Source: an uncultured Novosphingobium sp. (lineage in GTDB: Bacteria; Pseudomonadota; Alphaproteobacteria; Sphingomonadales; Sphingomonadaceae). From it: a stretch of DNA of 64,000 nt. Location of the stretch: the NCBI GenBank assembly GCA_946886075.1, contig CAMPHR010000011.1:1-64000 (forward strand), written 5' to 3'. Every line of letters begins with the position of its first letter. The first letter of the stretch is position 1. Below the pieces are notes generated by a model. That model worked only from the letters and a program-made list of their open reading frames with translations. It did no database searches and was not told where the DNA came from. This document shows, piece after piece, positions 8,585 to 19,028 of the stretch. A program made the position numbers and the translations under genes.

Positions 8585-8608
8585 TCCCGGAATCTCCCGA
8601 CTTTTCCC
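8585..8608 (+). promoter_or_regulatory. Putative MraZ operator (three phased TCCC repeats)
   Basis: TCCC occurs at 8585-8588, 8595-8598 and 8605-8608, an exact 10-bp period; read on the other strand these are three GGGA repeats with regular spacing. MraZ in E. coli autoregulates through three TGGGN direct repeats separated by 5 nt, the same geometry. They lie about 140 nt before mraZ. A possible -10 (tatcta, 8632-8637) lies just downstream. Confidence 0.5.
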
Positions 8609-8747
8609 TTTTCATAAACCCCGCGCCTTGGTATCTAGGACGCATAGGGGTTTGTCAGGCTTTGCTAGTCCTGCGCACCGGCCGCGATGATGCGCGTTGG
8701 TGAGCGACGGCCTGTGCCCCTGCGAACAGAGGGGCAGCAGTCCGTAA

Positions 8748-9245
8748 GTGTCGGATATCATTCTCTTTACAGGCAACGCGTTCAGCGTGGCGGACGGCAA
8801 GGGCCGTTTCGTCTTGCCGTTGGAGATGCGCCGGCAGGTCAAGCTGTCCAGCGGAGGCGAAACGCGCCTTTATCTCTCCGTCCACGGCGACAACCCCTGC
8901 GCCACGGGCTTCGGAGAATCGCATCGCCGCTTCCTGTTCACTGAAGTCGAGGAACTGGCCCGCGAAGCGCGTGCCCATGGCCGCGACTATAATGCCGACC
9001 TGGAACTGGAGCGCCGCCTCGGCACAATCGAGGAGGTGAATTTCGATGAGGGCGGCCGCTTTGCCATGCATCCCGACATCAAGGATGAATATGGCATCAC
9101 TGACGCTGTCTTCTTCTATGGCGTCGGCCGCTATATTCAGATCTGGAAGCCGGAAACGCTGGCAGACAGCAAGGATCGCCCCGAGCTGATCCGTAACAAG
9201 GTGCGGCGCTGGCTCGATCAGCGGGATGCGGGAGGCGGCAAGTGA
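8748..9245 (+). CDS. mraZ: Transcriptional regulator MraZ
   Basis: A 165-residue protein with two SpoVT/AbrB-like DNA-binding repeats; it represses its own dcw operon. The first repeat contains [15 protein letters not shown] (about 13-27) and the second [14 protein letters not shown] (about 98-111). GTG start at 8748. Its 3' end overlaps rsmH by 4 nt (GTGA). As in most bacteria it opens the dcw cluster; the phased repeats at 8585-8608 are its likely target. Confidence 0.93.
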   Translation: MSDIILFTGNAFSVADGKGRFVLPLEMRRQVKLSSGGETRLYLSVHGDNPCATGFGESHRRFLFTEVEELAREARAHGRDYNADLELERRLGTIEEVNFDEGGRFAMHPDIKDEYGITDAVFFYGVGRYIQIWKPETLADSKDRPELIRNKVRRWLDQRDAGGGK

Positions 9246-10210
9246 CCGTTCCTGCCGATACGGATCGTCACGTCCCGGTTCTGCTCGATGAAGTGCTGCA
9301 TGCCCTCGCCATCAACCCCGGCGAGGTCCATGTCGACGGCACGTTCGGCGCGGGCGGCTATTCCAGCGCGATGGCGGGCAAGGGCGCCAAGGTGTTCGCC
9401 TTTGACCGTGACCCGGATGCGATTCGGGAGGGCGAAGCGCTGGCGGCGGAGAAGGGCATCACCCTGATTGCCGGGGAATTCTCCCGCATGGAGCAGTTAC
9501 TGGCTGATCATGGCGTTACATCCGTGTCCGGTATCACGCTCGACATCGGCGTGTCCTCGATGCAGCTCGATCGGCCCGAGCGCGGCTTTTCCTTCCAGTC
9601 CGACGGTCCGCTCACCATGACGATGAGTCAGAGCGGGATGAGCGCCGCTGATTTCCTGAACAACGCCCCTGAGCAGGAGATCGCCGACGTCCTCTATCGC
9701 TATGGCGAGGAGCCGCGTTCACGCCGGGTGGCGCGCGCGATCGTGGAAGCTCGTCCGCTGGAGCGGACCGGTCAGCTCGCCAGCGTCGTTCGCCGGGCGC
9801 TTGGGCACAAGCCGCATGACAAGAAGGACCCGGCTACCCGCACCTTCCAGGCGATCCGCATTCATGTGAATCGTGAACTGGAAGAGCTGGAACGCGGGCT
9901 GGAAGCGGCGGAAGCGATGCTGGAGGAGGGCGGGCGTTTGGCCGTCGTCACCTTCCACAGCCTGGAAGACCGGATCGTAAAGCAGTTCCTGCGGCAGCGT
10001 AGCGGTGGCGAAGGCGCGGGATCGCGTCACTTGCCCGAGCGCAAGGCTGCTGCTGCGCCGACGTTCCACAAGCCCGCCAAGGTGATCCGTCCCGGGGAGG
10101 CGGAGCTGGCGCGCAATCCTCGGGCGCGCTCGGCGACCTTGCGCAGCGCGGTTCGTACATCGGCCGTCATCCCGTCCCAGCCAAATTCTTCCAGGAGCGC
10201 CCGCCCATGA
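9242..10210 (+). CDS. rsmH: 16S rRNA (cytosine-1402-N4)-methyltransferase RsmH
   Basis: A 322-residue S-adenosylmethionine-dependent enzyme (formerly MraW). [13 protein letters not shown] lies at the start, the SAM-binding [10 protein letters not shown] near residues 34-43, then [15 protein letters not shown] and the C-terminal [20 protein letters not shown] start overlapping mraZ; the end overlaps ftsL by 4 nt (ATGA). Confidence 0.96.
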   Translation: MTVPADTDRHVPVLLDEVLHALAINPGEVHVDGTFGAGGYSSAMAGKGAKVFAFDRDPDAIREGEALAAEKGITLIAGEFSRMEQLLADHGVTSVSGITLDIGVSSMQLDRPERGFSFQSDGPLTMTMSQSGMSAADFLNNAPEQEIADVLYRYGEEPRSRRVARAIVEARPLERTGQLASVVRRALGHKPHDKKDPATRTFQAIRIHVNRELEELERGLEAAEAMLEEGGRLAVVTFHSLEDRIVKQFLRQRSGGEGAGSRHLPERKAAAAPTFHKPAKVIRPGEAELARNPRARSATLRSAVRTSAVIPSQPNSSRSARP

Positions 10211-10857
10211 TCGCGGTGAAGAGGTTGCAGAGCCTGATCTGGATCCTGCTCGTCGCGCTGGGTGCGCTTGGCGCTTATCTGGTGTCGCTCAAGGTAGCGA
10301 CCGAGCGTAACGAGCTGATGAAGGTGCAGGCGCAGATTGCGCGGGCGCGGGCGGACATTCGCTATCTGGAGACGGAGTTCAGCGCGCGGGCGAGCATGCG
10401 GCAGCTGGAGCGCTGGAATCAGGATGATTTCATGTATGCGACGCCGACGGCTCAGCAATATCTGGGCGGTGAGCGGGCGCTCGCGAACCTCGATGGCATC
10501 CAGCCGAACGGGCCTGATTATGTTGCTCCTCCGGTCATGGTCGCGATGGTCGAAAGTCCCGCTGACCTGCCATCTGCGCCGCAGGCCGCTCCGGCAAGCC
10601 CCGCCGCCACCCAGATTCGCAGCGACATCGCTGTGATCCGTGAGGCCCATGCGGCCGACAATGTCGAGAAGATTGCCAAGACCGCAGCCAAGAGTGCCGC
10701 CGAAAAGGCGAAGGATGATGCGGACGTGTCGAAGCCCAATCCGCTCGCCCGCCGGGCTGAGCGCATGGCGATGCTGGACGCCAAGCTGCTCGACGACAGC
10801 ACCATGGGCGACATCAGCGACAAGGCGGCGCGCGAACGCAAAAAGGGAGCGCGCTGA
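10207..10857 (+). CDS. ftsL: FtsL-like cell division protein
   Basis: A 216-residue bitopic protein. A short cytoplasmic tail, one membrane helix (about 8-28), then a coiled-coil-like segment (residues 30-60, [20 protein letters not shown]). That topology and the position between rsmH and ftsI identify it as FtsL, part of the FtsQLB divisome scaffold. It is longer than enteric FtsL, with an Ala/Lys-rich C-terminal extension (about residues 120-216) of unknown role. Sequence conservation of FtsL is low, so the call leans on context. Stop/start overlap of 1 nt with ftsI. Confidence 0.8.
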   Translation: MIAVKRLQSLIWILLVALGALGAYLVSLKVATERNELMKVQAQIARARADIRYLETEFSARASMRQLERWNQDDFMYATPTAQQYLGGERALANLDGIQPNGPDYVAPPVMVAMVESPADLPSAPQAAPASPAATQIRSDIAVIREAHAADNVEKIAKTAAKSAAEKAKDDADVSKPNPLARRAERMAMLDAKLLDDSTMGDISDKAARERKKGAR

Positions 10858-12569
10858 TGGCGACGATCATCGTTCAGCCCGGTGGCGCCAGAGCTGGTAA
10901 GCAGCGGGTCGACCTAACTGCGATCGCGCATAATCGGCTGATGCTGCTGCTGATCCTGTTCATGGCCATCACGGCGGTGGTGATCCTGCGGCTGACCTGG
11001 GTTGGCATTTTCGCGCATGGGGCAAGTGGGAATGGCGATGCGTCCGCTCTCCTTCCCGCCCGGGCGGACATTGTCGATCGCAATGGCGTGCCACTCGCCC
11101 GCACGATGGATGCCTATTCCATTGCCGTGCGCCCGTCGAAGCTGATCGGCGAGCCCGCCGAACTTGCGCGCAAGCTGCACGAGATTTTCCCCGATGAGCC
11201 TGAAGCGGCATTTTACAAGAAGCTGACCGGCAAGGGCTGGGCCTATCTGCGCCGCCGTGCGCTGCCCGAGGAAGTGGCGGCGGTGAATGCGCTGGGCGAG
11301 ATCGGCATCGAATTTCCGCGTGAGAAGGAGCGGCTTTATCCGCAGCGCAGCCTTGCCGCACATGTACTTGGCTTTGCGCCCAACGCCGACGGGCAGGGCG
11401 GCATGGGCGTGGAGGCTGCGTTCAATGACCGGCTGACCGATGCGGCGCTGCGCGGGCAGCCTTTCGCCATTTCGATCGACAGCCGGGTACAGGGCGCGCT
11501 GGAAAGCGAGCTTTACGCCCAGATGGTCGCGCAGAATGCCAAGGGGGCGGGCGGGATCATCATGGACGCCAATACCGGCGAAGTGATCGCGATGGCGTCG
11601 ATCCCCGTGTTCGATCCCAACAAGCTCCAAAATTATGCGGGCAAGAAATGCAGCGAATCGCCGCTCTGCAACCATATGGTTCAGGCGCGCTATGAATTGG
11701 GTTCGACCTTCAAGCCGCTGTCGATCGCCGAAGCGATCGATAAGGGCGTCGTCACGTCCATGGCCAAGCGCTATGACGCCACCGCACCGCTCGCCGTGGC
11801 GGGGTTCCGCATCAAGGACGACCACTCGCTTGGCCGTTGGATCAACGTGCCGGAAATCCTGGTCCACAGCTCCAACATCGGCACCGCGCGCATCGCTGAT
11901 GAAATGGGCGCCGCGCCGATGCAGCAGCTGTTCCGCAACCTGCAGTTCGATCAGCGCGCCCCGATCGAGCTGAAGGAGCGCGCCAAGAGCATCTGGCCCT
12001 ATAATTGGGGCCGCATAACGACCATGACCGTATCCTACGGCCATGGCATCGCGGTGACGCCGCTGCATCTCGCTACCGCTTATGCAGCGCTGGTGAATGG
12101 CGGCATCTGGCGGCCTGCGACCTTGCGCAAGCTGCACGCCAATGAAGTGCCCGAAGGCCACCGCGTCTTTTCCGCCGCCACCAGCGCGCGGATGCGGCAG
12201 CTGTTGCGGATGATCGTCGCCGCGGGTACAGGTCGCAGCGCCGACGCCAAGGGATTCCGGGTGGGCGGCAAGACGGGTTCCGCCGAGAAGCCTGAAGAAG
12301 GCCGGTACAATAAGAGTTCACTGGTGACGACTTTCGCGTCCGCATTTCCTATGGATAATCCCCGCTACGTCGTGCTGACGATGATGGACGAACCCAAGGG
12401 CAACGCGCAGACTTTCGGCCTGCGTACCGCCGCCTGGACCGCTGCGCCGGTGGTGAAGCGCGTGGTCGAACGCACCGCGCCGATGCTGGGCGTGCTGCCC
12501 GACGAGCGGCGCGACGTGGACATATCCGACCTCATGCCCTTGCTCGGGCAGGACAAGGAAAAACATTGA
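10857..12569 (+). CDS. ftsI: Peptidoglycan D,D-transpeptidase FtsI (PBP3)
   Basis: A 570-residue class B penicillin-binding protein for septal peptidoglycan cross-linking. One N-terminal membrane helix (about 27-48), a dimerisation/pedestal domain starting LLPARADIVDRNGVPLA, then the transpeptidase domain with STFK (283-286), SSN (338-340) and KTG (472-474), all catalytic motifs intact. Overlaps ftsL by 1 nt; murE starts 1 nt after its stop. Confidence 0.96.
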   Translation: MATIIVQPGGARAGKQRVDLTAIAHNRLMLLLILFMAITAVVILRLTWVGIFAHGASGNGDASALLPARADIVDRNGVPLARTMDAYSIAVRPSKLIGEPAELARKLHEIFPDEPEAAFYKKLTGKGWAYLRRRALPEEVAAVNALGEIGIEFPREKERLYPQRSLAAHVLGFAPNADGQGGMGVEAAFNDRLTDAALRGQPFAISIDSRVQGALESELYAQMVAQNAKGAGGIIMDANTGEVIAMASIPVFDPNKLQNYAGKKCSESPLCNHMVQARYELGSTFKPLSIAEAIDKGVVTSMAKRYDATAPLAVAGFRIKDDHSLGRWINVPEILVHSSNIGTARIADEMGAAPMQQLFRNLQFDQRAPIELKERAKSIWPYNWGRITTMTVSYGHGIAVTPLHLATAYAALVNGGIWRPATLRKLHANEVPEGHRVFSAATSARMRQLLRMIVAAGTGRSADAKGFRVGGKTGSAEKPEEGRYNKSSLVTTFASAFPMDNPRYVVLTMMDEPKGNAQTFGLRTAAWTAAPVVKRVVERTAPMLGVLPDERRDVDISDLMPLLGQDKEKH

Positions 12570-12570
12570 G

Positions 12571-14013
12571 ATGCGCCTCGGGTCGCTCATCGAGGGGCTG
12601 GACGTGAAGCTCGACGGCGGGGCGCCTTTGGACGCTCCGGTGTCGGGCTTCGCGATCGATAATCGGAAGGTTGCGCCGGGCACGGTCTTCGGCGCCTTTC
12701 AGGGGCTGCGGGTAAATGGCGAGGATTTCATCGCCGATGCCGTGCGCGCTGGTGCCGTCGCCGTCGTTGCGCGACCGGAAGTAAAGGTGGAAGGGGCGGT
12801 GCACATCGCCCATGACAATCCCCGTCGCCTCTTCGCTCTGCTTGCTGCCCGTTATTTCGCGCCCTTCCCCGAAGTGACGGTTGCAGTCACCGGGACCAAT
12901 GGCAAGACGTCGACCGTGGAACTGGCCCGCCAGCTGTGGCGGATGCTGGGCCATCATTCGGCGTCTATCGGCACTCTGGGTGTTACCACCTCCGTCGATC
13001 AGGTGTCGACCGGGTTGACGACGCCGGACATCGTCACTTTCCTGTCCAACATGTCGGGCCTGAAGCGCGAGGGTATCACCCACGCGGCGTTCGAGGCGTC
13101 GAGCCATGGCCTTGCGCAGTATCGGACGGAAGGACTGCCAGTATCTGCCGCCGCCTTCACCAACCTGTCGCGCGATCATCTCGACTATCATGGCGACATG
13201 GACAGCTATTTCGACGCGAAGATGCGGCTGTTTGATGAAGTTGTCGCGCCCGACGGGACGGCCATCGTGTGGGCTGACGACCAATGGTCGGACAAGGTGA
13301 TCCAGCGAGCTACGAAGCGGGGGCTTCGTGTGCTGAGCGTCGGGGTGCAGGGGCAGGCATTGCGTCTTGCCAACCGCACCCCGACCCAGTTGGGCCAGAC
13401 GCTGGAAGTCGAGGTTGAGGCTAAGCTTTACAAGGTCAACCTGCCGCTGATCGGCGCCTACCAGGCCGCCAACGCCTTGACCGCTGCGGGTCTCGTCATC
13501 GCAGGTGGCGAGGATGTGGCGAAGGTCCTGGAGCTGCTGGGCCGGGTGCAGCCTGTGCGTGGTCGCTTGGAGCGGGCAGTAATCACCAAGGCGGGCGTGC
13601 CCGTCTATGTCGATTATGCGCATACGCCGGACGGACTGCGCGCGGCGATCGAGGCGCTTCGCCCCCACACGCGTGGCAAGCTGATCGCGCTGTTTGGCGC
13701 TGGCGGCGATCGTGACGCTGGCAAGCGTCCGCAGATGGGCAAGGTTGCGGCCGAACTGGCTGATCATGTCATTGTCACGGACGACAATCCGCGGTCGGAG
13801 GATCCTTCTGCCATTCGCACTGCCGTCATGGCGGGAGCGCCCGGCGCCGAGGAAATTGGCGGCCGTCGCGCTGCCATCGCCGCCGCGATTGCTCAGGCTG
13901 GAGCCGATGATATCGTGCTGCTGGCAGGCAAGGGACATGAGCAGGGGCAGATTATCGGCGACCGGGTGCTGCCCTTCGACGATGTCACCGTTGCGCGGGA
14001 GTGCGCTGGGTGA
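12571..14013 (+). CDS. murE: UDP-MurNAc-tripeptide synthetase MurE
   Basis: A 480-residue Mur ligase that adds the third residue (meso-diaminopimelate, as usual in Gram-negatives) to UDP-MurNAc-L-Ala-D-Glu. The ATP-binding loop is VTGTNGKTSTVELA (about 107-120). EASSHGLAQYR and NLSRDHLDYHGDM follow, and VYVDYAHTPDGLRAA with DNPRSEDP in the C-terminal domain is the diaminopimelate-type signature. It overlaps murF by 4 nt if murF uses GTG 14010. Confidence 0.96.
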   Translation: MRLGSLIEGLDVKLDGGAPLDAPVSGFAIDNRKVAPGTVFGAFQGLRVNGEDFIADAVRAGAVAVVARPEVKVEGAVHIAHDNPRRLFALLAARYFAPFPEVTVAVTGTNGKTSTVELARQLWRMLGHHSASIGTLGVTTSVDQVSTGLTTPDIVTFLSNMSGLKREGITHAAFEASSHGLAQYRTEGLPVSAAAFTNLSRDHLDYHGDMDSYFDAKMRLFDEVVAPDGTAIVWADDQWSDKVIQRATKRGLRVLSVGVQGQALRLANRTPTQLGQTLEVEVEAKLYKVNLPLIGAYQAANALTAAGLVIAGGEDVAKVLELLGRVQPVRGRLERAVITKAGVPVYVDYAHTPDGLRAAIEALRPHTRGKLIALFGAGGDRDAGKRPQMGKVAAELADHVIVTDDNPRSEDPSAIRTAVMAGAPGAEEIGGRRAAIAAAIAQAGADDIVLLAGKGHEQGQIIGDRVLPFDDVTVARECAG

Positions 14014-15389
14014 GCGATCTCTGGACCTCCGAGGAAATAGCGCAAGCCATAGGGGGCGTCGCTTCGGCGCCCTTCGCCGTTTCAGGCGTCGCGTTCGACA
14101 GCCGTGAGGTGACGGACGGCGACCTGTTCGTGGCGATGAAGGGCGAGACGACGGACGGCCATCGCTTCCTCGACAAGGCCTTCGGTCAGGGCGCGGCGGG
14201 TGCGATCGTCAGCGAGCCGGTTGCGCAGCCTCATATCCTTGTCCCCGATAGCGCTGCTGCGCTTGAAGCATTGGGTCGCGCTTCCCGTGCGCGCATGCAG
14301 GGCAAGGTGATCGGCGTTACCGGCTCTGTCGGCAAGACGGGGACCAAGGAAGCGCTGTTCCACGCGCTCGACCGCATCTGTCCGGACCAGGTGCATCGTT
14401 CGGTCAAGAGCTACAATAACCATGTCGGTGTGCCGCTAAGCCTGTCCCGCATGCCTCGCACTTCTGCCTTCGGCGTGTTCGAGATGGGCATGAACCATGC
14501 GGGCGAGTTGGCAAAACTGACGCGGCAGGTGCGGCCCCATGTCGCCATCGTGACGGCGATTGCTCCGGCGCACATCGAATTTTTCGGCACAGAAGAAAAG
14601 ATTGCAGAGGCCAAGGCGGAAATCTTCGAAGGGCTGGAGCCCGAAGGCACGGCGGTCATTCCTTATGACAGCCCGCATGTGGCGACGCTCTATGCCGAGG
14701 CCGAGCAGCATGCCGCCCGGATACTGACCTTCGGTTTCGACGAAGAAGCCGATGTGCGCGCGCGTGACATGGTTCCGGCGGCCAATGGCGGGACGCTGGT
14801 CACGGCTACGCTGCCGAGCGCGGAACTGTGTTTCACGGTAGGCGCGCCGGGCGAACATTGGGTGTCGAATGCGCTAGCGGTGCTGGCAACGGTAGAGGCG
14901 TTGGGTGGCGACCTGGCTGCGGCGGGTCTGGCGCTTGCTGAACTGCCGGGGCTGGCAGGGCGGGGTGAACGGCGCATGATCGCCGTCGCAGGTGGCGAAG
15001 CGCTGCTCATAGATGAGAGCTACAATGCCAATCCGCTGAGCATGGCCGCCACGCTCAAGCAGTTGGGCAAGGAGAATGCGAGCCGCCGCATTGCGGTTCT
15101 GGGCGGCATGCGTGAGTTGGGTGACCGGAGCTACGAACTCCATGCCGGGCTCATCGAGCCGCTCGCGGCCGGAAAAGTGGATTACGCCATTCTGGTGGGC
15201 GATGAAATGACACCATTGGCCGACACGCTGGAGGGCAAGCAGTTGGCCTTTGCGCATGTGCCCGATACGGCTGCGGCCACCAATCTCATCCAGACGGAAA
15301 TGCGGGCTGGCGACGCGATCCTGGTCAAGGGTTCGAACGGTATCGGCCTGTCGCGCCTGATCGCCGCGCTTGGGGAACATAAGAACTGA
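14010..15389 (+). CDS. murF: UDP-MurNAc-tripeptide:D-Ala-D-Ala ligase MurF
   Basis: A 459-residue Mur ligase adding D-Ala-D-Ala to the UDP-MurNAc tripeptide. The ATP loop is [27 protein letters not shown] and the C-terminal [12 protein letters not shown] and GGMRELGD blocks are MurF signatures. Two GTG starts are possible, 14001 and 14010; 14010 gives the GTGA overlap with murE that recurs through this cluster. The stop overlaps mraY by 1 nt. Confidence 0.95.
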   Translation: MSDLWTSEEIAQAIGGVASAPFAVSGVAFDSREVTDGDLFVAMKGETTDGHRFLDKAFGQGAAGAIVSEPVAQPHILVPDSAAALEALGRASRARMQGKVIGVTGSVGKTGTKEALFHALDRICPDQVHRSVKSYNNHVGVPLSLSRMPRTSAFGVFEMGMNHAGELAKLTRQVRPHVAIVTAIAPAHIEFFGTEEKIAEAKAEIFEGLEPEGTAVIPYDSPHVATLYAEAEQHAARILTFGFDEEADVRARDMVPAANGGTLVTATLPSAELCFTVGAPGEHWVSNALAVLATVEALGGDLAAAGLALAELPGLAGRGERRMIAVAGGEALLIDESYNANPLSMAATLKQLGKENASRRIAVLGGMRELGDRSYELHAGLIEPLAAGKVDYAILVGDEMTPLADTLEGKQLAFAHVPDTAAATNLIQTEMRAGDAILVKGSNGIGLSRLIAALGEHKN

Positions 15390-16462
15390 TGCTCTACTGG
15401 CTCGCCCAGACGATGGATTTCGCGGGGGTTTTCAACCTTGTCCGCTATTTAAGCTTTCGCGCGGGCGCGACGATTGCGACGGCGCTCATTATTGGCCTGC
15501 TCCTTGGTCCCCGCTTCATCGGCTGGCTTCGCGTGCGGCAGGGCAAGGGGCAGCCGATCCGTGACGATGGTCCCCAGAGCCACCTCGCCAAGCGGGGTAC
15601 CCCGACCATGGGCGGCCTCATGATCCTCACCTCGATGATCACATCGGTCCTCCTGTGGATGGACCTGTCCTCCATCTATGTGTGGGCCTGTCTGTTCGTG
15701 ACGCTGGGCTTCGGCGCGATCGGTTTCCTCGATGATTATGACAAGGTCACGAAGGCCAGCCACAAGGGGCTTTCGGGCAAGATGCGCCTCGCCTTCGAGT
15801 TCCTGATAGCGGGCGTGGCTGCTTGGTTGATCGTCAATCAGCATGGCAACACCGCTCTCTACCTGCCTTTCTACAATGGTCCGGCGATCGAGCTTGGGCC
15901 ATTCTACTTCCTCTTTGCTGCCTTTGTGATTGTGGCATTTGGCAATGCGGTAAACCTGACGGATGGGCTCGATGGACTGGCGACGATGCCGGTGATCATC
16001 GCCTGCATGGCGTTCATGGCGATCGTTTATCTGGTCGGTCGCGCGGATTTTGCCGCTTATCTTGGCATTCCCCACGTACCGGGCGCGGGCAATCTCACCA
16101 TTCTATGCGGTGCGATCATCGGCGCGGGTCTGGCGTTCCTCTGGTTCAATGCCCCGCCTGCCGCCGTTTTCATGGGCGACACCGGCAGCCTTGCGCTTGG
16201 CGGCACGATCGGCGTGATCGCGGTGACCGCTCACCATGAAATCGTGCTCGGCGTCATCGGCGGCTTGTTCGTGGTGGAAGCGATGAGCGTCATCATCCAG
16301 GTCTTCTTCTACAAGCGGACCGGAAAGCGGGTGTTCAAGATGGCGCCGATCCACCATCATTTCGAGCAGCTGGGCTGGGCAGAGCCGACGGTGGTGATCC
16401 GCTTCTGGATCATCTCCTTCGTGCTGGCGCTTGCCGGTCTTGCCACGCTGAAGCTGCGGTGA
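15389..16462 (+). CDS. mraY: Phospho-N-acetylmuramoyl-pentapeptide transferase MraY
   Basis: A 357-residue polytopic enzyme (about ten membrane segments) that makes lipid I from UDP-MurNAc-pentapeptide and undecaprenyl phosphate. Signatures visible: [32 protein letters not shown] with the catalytic Asp pair, [22 protein letters not shown] and the [10 protein letters not shown] loop. Coupled at both ends by 1-4 nt overlaps. Confidence 0.97.
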   Translation: MLYWLAQTMDFAGVFNLVRYLSFRAGATIATALIIGLLLGPRFIGWLRVRQGKGQPIRDDGPQSHLAKRGTPTMGGLMILTSMITSVLLWMDLSSIYVWACLFVTLGFGAIGFLDDYDKVTKASHKGLSGKMRLAFEFLIAGVAAWLIVNQHGNTALYLPFYNGPAIELGPFYFLFAAFVIVAFGNAVNLTDGLDGLATMPVIIACMAFMAIVYLVGRADFAAYLGIPHVPGAGNLTILCGAIIGAGLAFLWFNAPPAAVFMGDTGSLALGGTIGVIAVTAHHEIVLGVIGGLFVVEAMSVIIQVFFYKRTGKRVFKMAPIHHHFEQLGWAEPTVVIRFWIISFVLALAGLATLKLR

Positions 16463-17790
16463 GCGCGATGGCACTTACTTCCTCGGCCTTTGCTGGCAAA
16501 AAATATGCGGTGCTGGGCCTCGCGCGGTCTGGCCTCGCCACCGTCGAAGCGCTGGTGGCGAGTGGAGCGCGGGTCGTCGCCTGGGACAATCGCGACGAAG
16601 CGCGTGCGGCTGTTGCCGACAAGGCGGAGCTTGCCGACCCGCTGGAAATCGACCTCGCTGGCTTTGACGGGGTCGTTGTTTCCCCCGGCGTGCCGCTCAA
16701 CAAGCATCCTATCGCTATGCAGGCTAAGCTGGCGGGCGTGCCCGTCATCGGCGACATCGAGCTGTTCGCGCTTGCCCGTCCGACGCTGCCTGCCCATCGC
16801 GTGGTGGGGATCACCGGCACCAACGGCAAGTCGACCACAACTGCGCTTGTCCATCACATCATCGAAACGGCGGGCATCCCGACCCGGATGGGCGGCAATA
16901 TCGGATTGCCAATCCTGGGGCAGGAGCCGCTGCCGGAAGGCGGCGTCTATGTGCTGGAACTGTCGAGCTATCAGATCGACCTGACGCAGAGCCTGGACTG
17001 TGACGTCGCGGTGCTGCTCAACATCACGCCCGATCATCTCGATCGCTATAATGGCTTCGAAGGCTATGTCGCGTCCAAGGCGCGGCTGTTCGCGATGCAG
17101 TCGGCTGATCATGTGGCGGTGATCGCCACCGAGGATGAGCCGAGCCGATCCATCGCCACCCAGCCGGGCGCTCGGCGCGTGAAGGTCAAGGCGAACGGCA
17201 TCGACCCGGCTGCGCAGTCGAAATGGCCCTCGCTTCAGGGGCCGCACAATGCGCAGAACGCGGCCGTCGCCATCGCAGTCGCCAATGCGCTTGGCATCAG
17301 CGAAGCAACAATAGAGGCCGCGCTGCAAAGCTATGCCAGCCTGCCTCACCGCATGCAGCGGGTGCGCGAACTGAACGGCGTGCTTTATGTCAACGACAGC
17401 AAAGCGACCAACCCGGCGTCCACCGCGCCAGCCTTGGCAGCCTATCCGCCGGTCGATGGCCGGGCTCGCTTGCACTGGATCGTCGGCGGCTTGGCCAAGA
17501 CGGACAATCTGGACGAATGCGCGCCCTGGTTCGGCAATGTCGCGGCCGCGTATACCATCGGTGAAGCGGGCCATATGTTCGCTGATCTGCTGAAAGATCA
17601 TATGGCGGTCGATGATAGCGAGATGCTATCGGCCGCCGTCCGCCGCGCGGCGCGTGTAGCGCAGCCCGGTGATGTCGTGCTGCTTTCGCCAGCCTGTGCC
17701 AGTTTCGACCAATTCCGCGATTTCGAGGCGAGAGGCGATGCCTTCGTCGCCGCCGTCGCGGCGCTGGAAGAAGGGGGCGTGGACGGCTAA
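16459..17790 (+). CDS. murD: UDP-MurNAc-L-Ala:D-Glu ligase MurD
   Basis: A 443-residue Mur ligase adding D-Glu. An N-terminal Rossmann domain ([10 protein letters not shown]) precedes the ATP loop [12 protein letters not shown] (about 114-125). LELSSYQID and [10 protein letters not shown] are MurD-typical, and the C-terminal domain has [15 protein letters not shown] 16459 gives a 4-nt overlap with mraY; ATG 16468 is the alternative. ftsW follows after 35 nt. Confidence 0.95.
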   Translation: MSAMALTSSAFAGKKYAVLGLARSGLATVEALVASGARVVAWDNRDEARAAVADKAELADPLEIDLAGFDGVVVSPGVPLNKHPIAMQAKLAGVPVIGDIELFALARPTLPAHRVVGITGTNGKSTTTALVHHIIETAGIPTRMGGNIGLPILGQEPLPEGGVYVLELSSYQIDLTQSLDCDVAVLLNITPDHLDRYNGFEGYVASKARLFAMQSADHVAVIATEDEPSRSIATQPGARRVKVKANGIDPAAQSKWPSLQGPHNAQNAAVAIAVANALGISEATIEAALQSYASLPHRMQRVRELNGVLYVNDSKATNPASTAPALAAYPPVDGRARLHWIVGGLAKTDNLDECAPWFGNVAAAYTIGEAGHMFADLLKDHMAVDDSEMLSAAVRRAARVAQPGDVVLLSPACASFDQFRDFEARGDAFVAAVAALEEGGVDG

Positions 17791-17825
17791 AGGCAGGGCA
17801 GGGGCGAAGAAGGGGCGACACAAAA

Positions 17826-19028
17826 ATGTTCAGGGCAGGCGAACTGGTGAAGGGGTTCAAGAACCGCACCGTTCCGCGCGAGCGCACGGCCTTGGCCATC
17901 TGGTTCTGGGAAATCGATCGCGTCCTCCTTTCGCTGATTGTCGCGCTGATGGCGATCGGGCTCGTCGCGGTCGCGGCGGCTTCCCCGGTGGCGGCGATCG
18001 ACCGTTCGACCAGCAGTGTCTCCGTCACGCCGCTCATCTACTTCTATCGCCAGCTGATGTGGGTGTTCATCGGCCTGCCGATCATGCTCATCATATCGAT
18101 GCTGCCCCGTCAGCAGGCGCGGCGGCTCGCCATATTCATGACAGCCTTTTTCGTTCTGATGCTGCTGTGCGTGCCTGTCCTGGGATCGACGGTAAACGGC
18201 GCGCGGCGCTGGATCGATCTGCCCGGCTTCCGCTTTCAGCCGTCGGAATTCTTGAAGCCGGCCTATGTCGTGACCATGGCCTGGCTGCTGTCGCTGCGGG
18301 GAAAGGACATGAGTTTGCCTGTCATTCCGTTGACGGGCGTGTTGACCGCGCTGATCGCCGCGATCCTGATGAAGCAGCCGGACTTTGGCCAGACAGTGAT
18401 CTTTCTTGCCTGTTGGGGCTGCCTGCTTTTGCTATCGGGCGTGTCGATGCGGTTCATCGGCATGATGGGCGGAGTGGCGCTGGCGGGCCTCGTCGCCATG
18501 TACATGTTCTATGACAATGGCCGTCAGCGCATTAACGACTTCCTCGGCATCGGTGTTGCGCAGGACACCGGGCCTGACCAGACGGAGCTGGCGTTTCGGA
18601 CCATCACCCATGGTGGCTTTACCGGTGTAGGGCCAGGCGGCGGCCAGCAGAAGTTCCGTCTGCCCGAAGCGCATACCGACTATATCTTCTCCGTGATCGG
18701 GGAGGAGTTCGGCCTTCTTGCATGCATCGGCATCGCCTGCGTCTATCTGGCGATCGTCGTTCGCGTACTGCTCCGCATGCTCGACGAGGATGATAACTTC
18801 ACGATCCTCGCCGCGGCGGGCCTCACCACGCAGTTCGGGTTGCAGGCGATCATCAACATGGGCGTCAATGCCCAGATATTTCCGTCAAAGGGCATGACGC
18901 TGCCCTTTATCAGCTATGGCGGCTCCTCTATGCTGGCGCTTTGTATCGGGGTCGGCCTGCTGCTTGCGTTCACACGGCGCAATCCCTTCATGGGGCGGCA
19001 CACCGTCGTCAAATGGAGTGGTCGATGA
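17826..19028 (+). CDS. ftsW: Peptidoglycan glycosyltransferase FtsW
   Basis: A 400-residue SEDS-family polymerase of septal glycan strands, working with FtsI. About ten membrane segments; signatures include GARRWIDLPGFRFQPSEFLK (near residues 125-144), the long periplasmic loop with VGPGGGQQKFRLPEAHTDYI and the C-terminal KGMTLPFISYGGSSM. A GAAGGGG ribosome site lies before the ATG. Its stop overlaps murG by 4 nt. Confidence 0.96.
   Translation: MFRAGELVKGFKNRTVPRERTALAIWFWEIDRVLLSLIVALMAIGLVAVAAASPVAAIDRSTSSVSVTPLIYFYRQLMWVFIGLPIMLIISMLPRQQARRLAIFMTAFFVLMLLCVPVLGSTVNGARRWIDLPGFRFQPSEFLKPAYVVTMAWLLSLRGKDMSLPVIPLTGVLTALIAAILMKQPDFGQTVIFLACWGCLLLLSGVSMRFIGMMGGVALAGLVAMYMFYDNGRQRINDFLGIGVAQDTGPDQTELAFRTITHGGFTGVGPGGGQQKFRLPEAHTDYIFSVIGEEFGLLACIGIACVYLAIVVRVLLRMLDEDDNFTILAAAGLTTQFGLQAIINMGVNAQIFPSKGMTLPFISYGGSSMLALCIGVGLLLAFTRRNPFMGRHTVVKWSGR

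Noticed and set aside
12532..13938. A 468-codon minus-strand open frame opposite murE
   Set aside because: High-GC shadow frame with no motif, antisense to a clearly coding gene with intact Mur ligase signatures.
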